Positions 1 through 10,500 are shown, counted from the first letter of the stretch. The stretch is DNA of 64,000 nt from Sophora flavescens (GCA_030762895.1 CM061066.1:12705751-12769750), one strand, 5' to 3'. Notes: generated from the sequence alone by a model not told the origin. Numbers and translations are program-made.

Positions 1-744
1 ATAATGTTTCTGTTATTTAAAGTTGTCTCGGATATTGTTCTAGTTTGAATCGTACTCGAAATAATAGATAGTTTATCATTTGGTAACTTCTCTGTGAGAA
101 GTGTTTTGAAGAGATTAAGTGGTAGTTTTAAAAGTTTTTTCTGTTTATTCTTGTGTTCTACTTTCCAATGCAATCCACATTACATAAAAAAAATTATGAA
201 TGAGTATATATGTGACCTTTAGATTTACACTTAGTCAAATGATTAAATTATTACAACATCTAACATAAAATGAGCCTATACTTTCATTAGCTACTAAACT
301 GCTTTTGATTTTTTGATATCTTGAATCTACTTCTTACGGACTTCCCAAGTCATTAATTTATCAATACTAATCCACTCTAAAGTCTCAATGACTTGTTTGG
401 TTGAAAGAGTTTCAATAAATTTTTTTAATTATATTATTTTTATTTTTATTATATGAAGTCTGCAAATATCTCATGTTTGTCCCTTTGATTTAATTCAAGT
501 GACTCAATTTAATGTGTAATTTCTCTCATCAAATACAATATCTACATCTTCCTTAAAAGGAGAGTAGATACAAGTTGTTTTTTATAAAGATAAAAACCTT
601 GAAATGTAGCCAAAATTTGTATTATTTTATGCATTTCATACTCGACAAACATATATACCTTTTTACAAATTTTCTTTCCTATATAACTTCAAAAAATTTA
701 CTGTCTTCTTTATTTGATTTTCAGTTTCCGTGGATGCGGTAGTG
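1..744. other. AT-rich sequence without a recognised gene
   Basis: The stretch is AT-rich with short homopolymer runs and many stops in all frames. I see no coding exon, RNA gene or terminal repeat in it. It leads into the SET-domain fragment that follows and may hold decayed introns of the same former gene, but nothing in the sequence proves that. Confidence 0.5.
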
Positions 745-990
745 AACACTCAGAGACGGTTTTGTAGTGTACCATTGGCCACAAACCCTTCTGACTAAAA
801 AGACGATGTTAAGACAGTAGAAGGTGAGTCAGAGTTCTACATAGATTCCGACTCTTGTGGCAATGTTGCTAGGTTTATCAACCACAGTTGTGACCCAAAC
901 CTCTTTGTCCAGTGTGTTCTAAGCTCCCACCATGACATCAAATTAGCTCGGGGGAGGGGGGTTCTATTTGCTGCAACAAAAGTACATCCT
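745..990 (+). pseudogene. SUVH4/KRYPTONITE-like SET-domain fragment
   Basis: Translation in one frame gives QRRFCSVPLATNPSD, a stop, then KDDVKTVEGESEFYID, CGNVARFINHSCDPNLF, VQCVLSSHHDIKLAR and VLFAA. The NHSC-x-PN block is the S-adenosylmethionine-binding signature of SET domains. The wording around it matches the plant SUVH4 (KRYPTONITE) type of histone H3 lysine 9 methyltransferase, a chromatin enzyme. An in-frame TAA lies just upstream of KDD. G-rich extra bases interrupt the LAR-VVLFAA stretch, and the expected ELTYDYGY catalytic segment and post-SET cysteines are missing after VLFAA. This is a dead fragment of one exon, not a gene. A second, inverted copy of its 3' part lies near 52.7 kb. 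Family assignment is firm; the choice of SUVH4 over other SUVH members is likely. Confidence 0.8.
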
Positions 991-1504
991 TATCATCACG
1001 AAATTCTGCAGATAGTTGCCGAGTTGTTTGTTCATACACCATAATTACATATCTCTCGTGCTCAACGGCTAATGTGTTGGGTTAAATATAATATGAAGAA
1101 CATGGTTCTTACTGAACTACAATATAGAAAATCGTGGCACCCTGCACTGGTCCTCTACAACAAATCAAAATGCTAATATCAAGCCTCTAGTTGTTCTAAC
1201 AGCATATATAATGCTTTGAAGGTTTGCCTAGACTATACTTGAAAGCAAAGAAGTGTACAAAAATCATACAACCATTCATAAAAATATATTTAAAAAAGAA
1301 AAAAAAAATAAAAACAGCCCATGAAGGGACATAGAGCCTAAACTCATGACAAAGAACAATACAAAGTTATTTGAATCTATAGTTTTTTTTTTGACAGAGT
1401 TTGAATCTATAGCTTGGTAATCCCAATCTATTTCTAAAAAAGTCATCTCTAATAAAACTTGGGATATTATCCCACCAAGTACTACCAGAATGAGCAAGAC
1501 CATA
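871..1504 (+). repeat. Copy 1 of an inverted duplication (partner 51869-52755)
   Basis: From the end of the SET fragment to about 1504, the sequence reappears as its reverse complement at 51869-52755. Shared landmarks include the stretch before VLFAA, TGTTGGGTTAAATATAATAT, the CATATATAATG segment, and a stretch encoding WWDNIPSFIRDDFFRNRLG when read on the minus strand. The partner has about 250 bp that this copy lacks, next to the AAATATATTT run. Copy 1 continues upstream into the SET exon, whereas the partner is cut off by an LTR. Homology ends at the CATA following GAGCAAGAC. Confidence 0.85.
1370..1412 (-). repeat. Tiny retroposed tail flanked by a 13-bp duplication
   Basis: TTTGAATCTATAG occurs twice, at 1370-1382 and 1400-1412. 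Between the copies lies a 17-bp insert that on the minus strand reads CTCTGTC followed by A residues. An A-tailed fragment between direct repeats looks like a severely 5'-truncated SINE or LINE insertion. The same structure is present in the inverted partner near 51.96-52.0 kb. Confidence 0.55.
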
Positions 1505-2112
1505 GAATTTGATCATTTGTCTGTATGTATATCTAATGGTCACATACTCATTCAGCAAATTAACTCTTTGGGGTTAACGTTTAAATTTAATTTAAATCTA
1601 AATCATTTTATGTTAGCTTAGGTGACAAAGTTGGTATCAGATCTAAACAAACATTTTTTTCAAAAGAAGAAGCTTATTCCTTTACTTAGAAAAACAGACC
1701 TAAGAAAATATAAATTTATTGAATATATCTAACTGTATATCAATCAACAAAAACATATGAAAATAGTTTTTTTATTTTTTACAGTACAAGACGAAAATAG
1801 ATTATATTTATACATTAAATATTTTGTGTTCAGATAAAATCAAATTTGAAAATTGATCCCAAGCTATATGATAATATATGCATATTTACATGCAGAAAAA
1901 AAAAATCTACAATTGAAATCTACATTTTTTTTAAAGCTACAATTTTTTTTAAGTGGAGATTTGATCATTTGCTTGAGAAATCCCCGCAATCTTAAGCTTT
2001 ATATAGATGCGGACCAACTTAAGATGTGTTTAGGTTGAGGAAAAGGGGGATGAACCGAAGATTAAATTAGCTTGTTTGGAGAATCTTATAAAAGAAGAGT
2101 GTACTATTTTTT
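1505..2112. other. AT-rich intergenic sequence
   Basis: No coding exon, terminal repeat or RNA gene was seen. Long A and T runs are common. The short open frame near 1853-2038 has the composition of AT-rich noise. Confidence 0.5.
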
Positions 2113-2274
2113 ATATATCGTTAGTGTAAAAAAATTTGTACTGACAACCAATCTAAAATCATGATATGCGTGAAATTTGATGTAGTTAGGTTAAAAGTGA
2201 AATATTTTTCATGATGTGTCAATTTATGATTGGTTAATAATGTACAAAATCTTTTACACTAACAATATACATAT
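2113..2274. mobile_element. MITE-like short inverted-repeat element
   Basis: The left end reads ATATATCGTTAGTGTAAAA, followed by a segment with ATTTGTAC and CAACCAATC. The reverse complement of the right end reads ATTGTTAGTGTAAAAG, then ATTTTGTAC and TTAACCAATC. The arms are about 40 bp inside an element of roughly 160 bp. It has no coding capacity, as expected of a miniature inverted-repeat transposable element. I could not fix a target-site duplication, so superfamily and exact ends are uncertain. Confidence 0.55.
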
Positions 2275-2805
2275 CAATTAAATTCATAAAAGAAAGAAAA
2301 AATAACGTAGGGGAAAGTTAATACTTAATATCATGTGTCACAAATTAATAAAATGAAGACATTATTATTAACAAATTAAAGGAAGGTTGAAAGAGTTTTT
2401 GGTTTAGTGAGATTACAAAATTTGAAAATTGTGTTATTTTTTGAGTCTTTTTGTGTCCTCTACTTTAAAAATAAAACAAAGTACAACTTGTTTTGTGTCG
2501 TGCTATCTCTGTTTTTTTTAGCAAAGCAAACAAACTCATAATCGTTTCATCATCACAACCGAAAAAAAAACTTCATAGCTCCAATTCAAAATAAATAAAT
2601 AATAATAATAATTAAAATTAATGAAAATTATATTTTAAAAATATTTTTAATACAAAATTAAGAACATTAATATATTTCATATTATTTAACTTCATAAATA
2701 AAATCATAAGGAAAAACTTTTCTTAACTTTCGTGGTAAATAACTAGTTTTAATATGTAACAAAAAAAAACTAGATATAATATACTTTTCATAGAATCCAC
2801 CTACT
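2275..2805. other. AT-rich intergenic sequence
   Basis: Apart from low-complexity AAT and ATA runs near 2590-2660, nothing recognisable is present. The open frame on the minus strand at 2682-2870 overlaps the SINE and has no recognisable motif. Confidence 0.5.
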
Positions 2806-2973
2806 AAAGTGTTTTCCAACAACCAACGGAGGTTGGCAAAAGTGATGGTGGACTTGTGCCCCTTAACCATGTGGGTGGGGTTCGAATCCTAGCTCTTGCC
2901 CGCAGGAGATTAGTCCCTGCTTCCAGTGGGGTATACTCTTGGTCAAAGACAAAAAAAAAAAGTGTTTTCCAAC
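2806..2973 (+). mobile_element. tRNA-derived SINE with target-site duplication
   Basis: The body at about 2821-2958 has the two parts of an RNA polymerase III promoter: an A-box-like TTGGCAAAAGTGATGG and a B-box-like GGTTCGAATCC. It ends in a run of A residues. AAAGTGTTTTCCAAC occurs directly before it (2806-2820) and directly after the A tail (2959-2973), a perfect 15-bp target-site duplication. A short tRNA-like head, no ORF, an A tail and long direct repeats together identify a SINE. It would rely on LINE enzymes in trans. The duplication is unmutated, so the insertion is probably not old. Confidence 0.85.
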
Positions 2974-3006
2974 ATCAAATTTTAGGAATTATTTTCATTT
3001 AGAATT

Positions 3007-3236
3007 CACTTCTACAGAAAAGGGTTTTAGCAGCGCACTTTCAGTAGCACTTCAATGAAAAACGCTACTAAAAAATAGGCGGAAGGCTTTTAATAGCGCT
3101 TCCTCAAGAGAGCGCTATCTATTCCTTATTCTAAGACGCTGCTATAAGTGAGAGAATAGATAGCGTTTCCTCAAAAAAACGCTACAATAGGTAAGTAAAT
3201 AGGTAGCGCTTTTTCAAAGAAGCGCTATCTATTCCC
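3007..3236. repeat. CACTA-1 left subterminal repeats
   Basis: Units such as TAGCGCTTCC, AAGAGAGCGCTATC and AAGAAGCGCTATC alternate in direct and inverted orientation directly inside the terminal inverted repeat. In CACTA elements such motifs are the binding sites of the element-encoded DNA-binding protein. Confidence 0.8.
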
Positions 3237-4750
3237 CTTGTACTGAATCTTTCTCTCACGCGGCTCTTTTCCCTCCTGTTCTCAAACCCTCATTCTCAAA
3301 CTTTGTTTTTGACTTCTCTTTTCCCCAAATCAGTGAGCGAGACCTTGTTTTCTACTGTGCTGCGATCTTTGTCCCCTACGCCGTCCGTCCCCCTTTGCGC
3401 TCTCTGCAGTTTCGTTCTCCATCGGTGACACTGACGTTCGTCCCCCTTTCCCGCCGCTGCTCGAACCAGATCGGACACTGCAACCTCACGACCTCACAAG
3501 AGCCACCGCAAAAACAGTAATCCCGCTAGCTCTGCCAAATGTCGAGCTCGGTCCTCCGCCGTGATGTGGAGACCAAAGAGAAGACGATGCTGTTGCTAGA
3601 TCCATTTCCTTCTTCGAGGTTACAGCCGTCGTCGCGATTTCCTCCGCTTCTCAGATCCGCCGTCGTGCCTCTAACCACCGCTGTGACCGTCGTAGCACGG
3701 AACTGCCGTCATGCCTTAAACCGCCTCCGAGCAGCAGATTTGAACAATTACCAGCAAAATATCCTTCATTCTTTTAAAATATTCATTACTATTGTTTTCT
3801 TTAATGCTGTTTATGCCATAGTTGCATTTTCAAGTGTAATCTTCTTCACCAGGTGCTATTTCCCATGTTCTTCTCTACAGGATTACGGCTAAATTCGTGA
3901 AAATGGTAGCTGCTAAATCACCAGGAGTTTGAATCTGGATTTGTTTTACTGGAAGCACACCTTGTGTTTGATAAAATCCCAAGGAATGCAAATCAGAAGC
4001 TATTGGAAAAGAGCCCAATAGCTTATGTTATGCTCCTTCTAAGAACCTCCTTTTTGAATCTATTGTTAGCTGTTGAATTTTCTATCCTTGGTTGAGTGTT
4101 CAATTTGCAGTGGTAGGCTGATCTTATAATATATATGCATTTTAAATTTGCTTTTCGATCGGGGAAGGGAACTGTAAAAAATTAGACATCGGTTATGAGT
4201 GTTCATGGGCTCATGGCCATCTTTAATATTGTTTGCCAAGTTATCATGCAAGTCCTTTGGTTGTTTGTAGCTTCTTATAGCTCTGAAATACATGATTTAG
4301 TAGTTTTATTACTGTATACCTTGTGTCTTAATAAGTTGAATACAAACGTGATACTTTAAATGTCTAATCTTCAATTTGTTTAGTAAGTTATTCCCTCTTT
4401 TTTGCTGTTTTACCAGGTAGGCCTTTGGATTTTTGGAGGGCTTCTTAATATAGATGCTGTAACTTCTGCCATTACTGAATTAGCTGTACTCCTTGTCACA
4501 GGGGTTGTTACATGGAAGGAGTGCTTAGCTGAGGGAGTTGCTTGGATACTTGAAATGTCACAGGGGTTGAATACAAACGTGATACTTTTAAATGTCTAAT
4601 CTTCAATTTGTTTAGTAAGTTATTCCCTCTCTTTTGCTGTTTTACCAGGTAGGACTTTGAATTTTTGGAGGGCTTCTTAATATAGATGCTGTAACTTCTG
4701 CCATTATTGGATTATGCTGCTCCTGATGATTTATTGTCCTTTTTTGCCTT
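3237..4750 (+). pseudogene. Captured sequence of an unidentified gene in CACTA-1
   Basis: The base composition shifts sharply: 3240-3720 is C-rich, like a plant 5' leader and first exon. An open frame at 3539-3892 begins MSSSVLRRDVETKEK and is rich in P, S and R. At 4402-4599 another frame reads GLWIFGGLLNIDAVTSA and later TWKECLAEGVAWILEM, preceded by a pyrimidine tract and an AG that would suit a splice acceptor. A segment of about 145 bp including this exon start is tandemly duplicated. I do not recognise the parent gene. The interpretation as captured host DNA is inferred from position and composition. Confidence 0.4.
4336..4712. repeat. Tandem duplication inside the captured segment
   Basis: The sequence from GTTGAATACAAACGTGATAC through CTGTAACTTCTGCCATTA occurs at about 4336-4480 and again at about 4564-4710, with a few substitutions. 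The spacing is about 228 bp. The duplicated unit spans the end of a putative intron, its AG and the start of the following exon-like piece. Confidence 0.8.
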
Positions 4751-5586
4751 TATATCTGTTCTTTGGAGTGAAAGCATTTTTTTTTTGGGTTTAATTTCAC
4801 TGGAGCATTTTTATATGGTTATAGTTTGTTTACTTTGTTCGAACAAATCAGCCAAACACAGGAACCTTTTCATGTTTTGAAATATGCACAAGCTAAATAA
4901 GCTTTCAACCAGGTTTATATGTTTATTTGGCTTACTCATCTCTACTGTGAAATGGTTGGTCAGATTGCTCCTGTATTCTGTTTGAATAAGGTCTCTATTT
5001 ATGCTTGGAACCCCCTGCCCCTAAAAAAGACAAATAAAACAGAAGTCCCCATTTATGCATCTGATTTCATTTCCTGAAGTTGTTTCCATCCCATTCATGA
5101 AGTTATTTCCATCCCATTTGGTAAGTTATTTCCCAAGCACCGAGCTCTTATCTGAAACAGTGGTTCTTGTCCTTTTTAACCAATTTACATGATTCCAAAA
5201 AATGGGTAAGTAATTAACTTGGATCTCACTCCAAATCTGCATAGCATTCATCCATTTTTTCTTTTTCAACTATCTATTATTAAATTGTGTGCATTAATGC
5301 TCAATCTACACTGAAATCAAAGTTCTGATTCATGTACATTTATTTGGCCTATGCTATGACTACGTGTGCCAATAAGAATATAATTCTATGACAAGTTCTG
5401 CAAGTTGTTCCTTCTATTTAGACAAGTCTAATGTTTGACTTTGTACTATCCCATTACTTAAACCATTGCATAGTTAACAACCAATTGATGTGTAACCCAA
5501 AACCAAGATATCTTGTGTATAAGAGAATTTTTATGGGCAAAATTTCAGATCACAGACATTGAAGCTGACCTATGTGATATTGTTAA
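4751..5586. other. CACTA-1 interior without recognised genes
   Basis: T-rich, intron-like sequence between the unidentified captured segment and the IQD pieces. It may be upstream or intron sequence of the captured IQD gene. I see no exon in it. Confidence 0.4.
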
Positions 5587-6456
5587 ATGGCCAAGAAGAA
5601 GAGCTGGTTTAGTCTAGTGAAGAGGCTCTTTGGTAAAGTCTTGTGCCTTTTAAACTAACTCTTTTGGTAAGATTATGTTTCTCATGAGACATAAACTTGT
5701 TTGCAGAAGGAGAAAAGAAGGAAATGGATGTCAAAGACTCAAAAGACAAGATAATAAGGGTGAGCATGACAAGTTTTAACAGTATATCATTAGCTCTCTT
5801 TCACATTGCAAACAGAAAGTTCCAATAGTCCAAACCACTTCCTAAATTTTATCAGCTGTTATCCTTGTACAATTTAGAATATGAAACATAGATTTCATAT
5901 TTTTTTAGATGGACTCAAACAGTGAAAGAAAGTGGGATGACAACACATTATTGAAGGAAGAGGTAGATGCCTATTGCATAAACAAGAAAGAAGCAGTTCT
6001 AAAGAGAGGCAGAATAAAACAATACTCATTTAACCATAGAGTAAGCTCCTAGCTCTTTTGTATATTTTTGCTTTGTTCTTTTGCACATTAAGGTTCTCAA
6101 ACTAACTTGTATAAACCCCTCATTGGGTAGATACACAACTTTCTAAGAGTAAAGAACTTGAAGATTTGGACTCAGTTTTCAGCTCACATTCTAGAGTTGG
6201 AGATGAATACGGAGGAACAAGACAACTTAAGCTGAGAAATACTCAGAGACAAAACACAGCTGAAGAATTAGATTCTCCAATACTTGCATCAAGAAAATCT
6301 TTTCCTCATAGGAGGCAGTGTTCAGTGGGAGAAGACCACTCATTTTCAAGCTCTCCAGCAACTCCAACATACATGGCTGCCACAGAATCAGCAAAAGCAA
6401 AATCAAGTTGTAGCTTATATAATTTAATTTCTTTTAGATTTGATCTTCTAATTTGA
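5587..6456 (+). pseudogene. Captured IQD (IQ67-domain) gene fragments
   Basis: Four exon-like pieces are visible. Exon 1 (5587-5632) reads MAKKKSWFSLVKRLF, the typical IQD N-terminus. Exon 2 (5707-5759) reads EGEKKEMDVKDSKDKIIR. Exon 3 (5909-6040) contains KKEAVLKRGRIKQYSFNHR, close to the conserved IQD segment after the IQ motifs. Exon 4 (from 6131) ends SSPATPTYMAATESAKAKS, the conserved C-terminal block of the family. Introns have GT and AG ends, and exons 1-3 stay in frame. IQD proteins are plant calmodulin-binding proteins that act on microtubules and membranes. The calmodulin-binding IQ67 core is absent, and the exon 3 to exon 4 junction is out of frame, so the copy cannot make a normal protein. 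It lies inside CACTA-1 in the orientation given. Confidence 0.85.
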
Positions 6457-6699
6457 TTTAATTTTCATTTTGTAGTATTTTCTTGAATGTAATTGGTTAT
6501 ATGCATTATTTTGATATTTGGTTTGGTTTATATATACTTATCGATATTGTATCTAAGCTTTGTACATTATATGTGTGGCTATTTTTGAGTACTTCTAGTA
6601 TTCTTTCAATACAAATTTGATTTATCAACAAAAAAAAACTGTGAATTTGAGTGTAGGTGAGAAATGTAGAAAAACAAAGTGAATATTAATAAAGGAAAA

Positions 6700-7208
6700 A
6701 TGGGAATAGGTAGCGCTTCCTTGAGAAAGCGCTATCTATTTCATACTTTAGACAGCGCTTTCTCAAGGAAGCGCTACCTATTCCTACTTTCAGTAGCGCT
6801 TTCTTGAAAAAGCGCTGCCTAAAGTGACAAATAGATAGCGCTTCCTTGAGAAAGCGCTGGCTAAAGTATGTAATAGATTGTCTTATTACCAACTTTAGAC
6901 AGCGTTTTCTCAAGGAAGCGCTACCTATTCCTACTTTTAGTAGCGCTTTCTTGAAAAAACGCTGCCTAAAGTGACAAATAGATAGCGCTTCCTTGAGAAA
7001 GCGCTATCTAAAGTATGTAATATATTGTCTTATTACCAACTTTAGACAGCGCTTTCTCAAGGAAGCGCTACCTATTCCTACTTTCAGTAGCGCTTTTTTA
7101 AGCGCTATTGAATCTCTCTCACCTTCAGTAGCGGGTGAATAGATAGCGCTTCGAAGCGCTACTAAAGGACAAAAAAAAGCGCTACTGAAGCCCTTTTCTG
7201 TAGTAGTG
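6700..7208. repeat. CACTA-1 right subterminal array with 147-bp period
   Basis: The phrase GACAGCG(C/T)TTTCTCAAGGAAG starts at 6751, 6898 and 7045, exactly 147 bp apart. Each unit holds several AGCGCT palindromes and a CCTATTCCTACTTT linker. The array ends at the right terminal inverted repeat. Reading frames across it are artefacts of the repeat. Confidence 0.85.
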
Positions 7209-7211
7209 ATT

Positions 7212-7584
7212 AAATATTCTTTGGAAAGTTTATAAAATAGGAATTGGTTAAATTTAATTATGTATATTAAGAAATCACTTAACTTTGGTTAGATTTGAGC
7301 GGATCTCATTTTATATTTTTGATGTGTTTAATATTTAATTTTTGATTATATATGTTCAAAAAATTTCTTTATTAGCCAACTCATTTACATATTCTATGAA
7401 AAGAAAATAAAGAAAATTACTTAAACCAAGAGATTCTTATCATTATAATACAATTTTGGAATTATTTTGATTAAAAAATTATATCTTCTTTGGAAAGTTT
7501 ATAAATTAAGAATTATCTAGGATTTGAAAAACTTACATATAAAGTGTATAAATTTAAAAAACCACTTATTTTAGATTAGATTTG
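7212..7584. repeat. Degenerate AT-rich host repeat (part 1)
   Basis: TTCTTTGGAAAGTTTATAAA occurs at about 7220 and again at about 7490. Between them are the phrases CAACTCATTTACATATTCTA and GATTCTTATCATTATAATAC. The same ordered phrases, more diverged, recur at 24157-24884 and just after 50457. This appears to be a diverged tandem repeat of roughly 270-300 bp into which the transposons inserted. No gene is seen. Confidence 0.6.
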
Positions 7585-7589
7585 TGTGG

Positions 7590-10500
7590 TGTGACACCCC
7601 ATTTTCAGGGTATCACATTTACGTAACTTATCGCGGAAAATACACTCAATAAAATAGTGTTGCTGGTTGCTTTCGGAAAAATATAATTTTCTAGTTACTT
7701 ATCCCTTTCAAAATCGGTGATAAATTTTTTCGTTTTCTTTTACTCCATATACAACCTAATTACCATTAACATAGTATAAATAGGTATCATAAGAATTTTA
7801 CACTTAGACCTTCACATAACAGGTCATCTCCCGAAATCATAACATAAGAAAATAAAGACGTAATTGTACCGTAGTGGTAATCTGGAATTACAACTCAAAA
7901 GGATGACTTTCAGTAGTCAAACATCCAGACTAACCAAGTATCACTACTCTATAAGACACCAAAATTCCTATAGCTGGTCAATACTAATAATCACTGTTGG
8001 GAAGACCACCATAGTTCTCCCAACCTATCGGAATATCCGGTGAGGATACCTCTACTTCCAGAACTATGGAAGTATCAGAACATATAAGTTCCTACTCTAC
8101 AAGAAAAACCGGTAAGAAATCAGAGAGGCGGTAAAGATGTCTCCATGGTCAAAGTCTGGTACATACTTGATGTAGGTACTGAATCGTCACCCTCGTGATA
8201 TTCCCACTACCGAATACTTCTTCAATCATCTCATAGTTAAGTCCTCGGACGACTTAGTGAATTCTTTGGTTCATCCGCATTAGTGTACCCAAGTACTACC
8301 TTAGTCTAAAATAAACCTGATATATTTGTAAGGGTAAGTTTCCAATATATGAGTTTTAATAAGACAACCCCATGCATGACTCTCAAATAGAAATTACCAA
8401 ATATTCACAATATAATAACATTAATTCGAACAATAGAATGATTTAATTCACAGGGCTTCATGCCTGTCTGTCATCGTCATTTTATAAAAATGCATGACAC
8501 TTCTATGTTAAATCTCTAATTTGATACCTAATCTCCGGAGATCCCACAACTTTCTGTTTTGTTACAAGCTGATCAGGCTCCGCACATGGCACATTGTAAA
8601 AACAAACAAAACAATGCCCAAGAAAAAAATCACATAACACACTGGTGCACATCCCCATTCCCGTTAGGATGCTCATGCAAAGCAATGACACTATTCCCCC
8701 ATTCCCGTTAGGGAATAGCTGAACACATGCACAGAGGCACAATGGTAACTTTGTCCCATGACACAGATCCTTGATCTACGTGTCCATACAACACTAGAAC
8801 CCCGACGTCTCGGTTTCTAGGCTTATTTATCTGCTTGTAAAACATTTCGCTCAGTGAAAATCAAATACAAAACAACAGCTCCAAAAACTTATCCAAGTTT
8901 AACGGAATAACTTCACTGAATAAAGTATTTTTACAGAAATCCTTTTTCTGTTAAAACGTTGATAAAATCTGAAAATCATTGATAAATATCTTTATTTCTA
9001 ATTGTTTCACTTCAAAAATTAATTCTCCATAAATTTCAACTAAAAAAATTTAATAATAATTAAATTTAATAATTAAATTTTGAATATTTAAATAATTAAA
9101 TATTTAATAATATTAAATAAATAATATTAAATAAATGATATTAAATAACTTGTATCACTTCTCTGTCAGAAATAATTGTTCAGACTGCTATAAATATTAT
9201 TTTCGAAACTTAATCACTTTAAATAATATTTTATAATAAAATTGAATTTATTATATAAAAATTAGAGCCTGTGAAAAAATTTCACGGTTTCGCCCTTACT
9301 ATGGCTTATTTACACAGTTTCCACAAAATATTATTAAAATAATAATTTTTTTCATTTTTCTCAAAATCTCCCGAATTAATCCCTTTGATTAATTATCCAA
9401 GCTTATTAAGTTTTTGTATCCTTAATTAAAATTTTTAACACTGACCAATGTCAGGTTACTCAGTCCAACACTCAACAGCAGATAAATTCCAATCACATAA
9501 TAGCATGGCATATATCAATTCATGACAAGCATCACAATTATAATATAAACAAATAATTATAATCATGTAAGTCCACACATCACATCAATTCAATTACTCA
9601 GATAAACATCACATCAATCTAGCAATTAATAGTAAACAGTACAATATAATAAAATATTCCATACAGAAAATTAATAAATGACTCCACAAATAAGCATGAG
9701 ATTATCTTAAACTCCTCAAGCATACCCCCCTTACCTCTTGAAGATAAAATTACAGTTCCTGTTAATCTCCTGATCCCGATCCGATTTCTCTCCGTCAGCG
9801 TAAATCGGTTAACTCAGTTGTTTCCTTCAAACGAATTGCAACCAAAATAAATCAAATCAAACAACAATACACTTGGCACATGGAGGTTAGGGTTCGGCTT
9901 CAACCAATTTTCTAGGTTAGGAAAATTAAAATTTGGTTAACTTAGGGATTAATGATCCATAAGTTACTTAAGAATGAGTAAACACTTAAACCAAGATTAT
10001 GAACCAAGAACATGAACTAAAACTCATCTAGTTCTAAGAACTAGGGTTCGGTTTTCTCAAGATTCATAGGTTAGAAATTTTAATATTTCATCAACTCTTG
10101 GATTTAATCAACATACAAAAATTAGAGTTGGATTCAAGTGTTACAAACAACTTTTGAATCACAAAACCATCAAGTGCTCATACCTAGGGTTTCGGCCTTG
10201 AAGAAACAAATAGGTTAGAGTTTGATTTTTGATCTTCTATATACTTGAATACAAGAACTATCAAGATATTAGAGGATTGAATCATGAATCAAGACATGAA
10301 AATGAAACAAAATCCATGAACATCATATTGACCTAGATTCGGCCCAGTCCATAAATCAAGGAAAGAAATTTCTCATGATCTTATGCTTCTAGATGATGAA
10401 AATAGAGATGATTATAAGATCATAGGAATTGGTTTCATGTAAAAAGGAGTTTTCTAGAATTAGTTATGAATTTTTGAATCTAGCTCCATAACTTTGAGTA

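Larger units (their letters stand above)
3007..7208. mobile_element. CACTA-1: non-autonomous CACTA (En/Spm) transposon with captured gene pieces
   Basis: The left end reads CACTTCTACAGAAAAGGG and the right end, reverse-complemented, reads CACTACTACAGAAAAGGG, so one base of the canonical CACTA terminus has changed on the left. Direct ATT repeats at 3004-3006 and 7209-7211 are the 3-bp target duplication this superfamily makes. Both ends carry dense subterminal repeats built on the palindrome AAGCGCT/AGCGCTT. There is no transposase ORF in the 4.2-kb interior. Instead it holds exon-like pieces of an IQD gene and of an unrecognised gene, so it is a gene-capturing non-autonomous element. The outer flanks read as one broken copy of the AT-rich host repeat. 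Confidence 0.9.

Noticed and set aside
2850..2900. A tRNA gene around GGTTCGAATCC
   Set aside because: The same reasoning applies: tRNA-like promoter boxes within a SINE bounded by target duplications.
6686..6913. A minus-strand frame of repeated RQRFFKKALLK-like peptide, resembling a repeat protein
   Set aside because: It is the translation of the CACTA-1 subterminal palindrome array, with no start context and repeats dictated by the DNA motif.
6700..7200. Regularly spaced repeats considered as a CRISPR-like array
   Set aside because: The repeats are palindromic transposon ends in a plant nuclear context, spacers are not unique, and no cas genes exist here.
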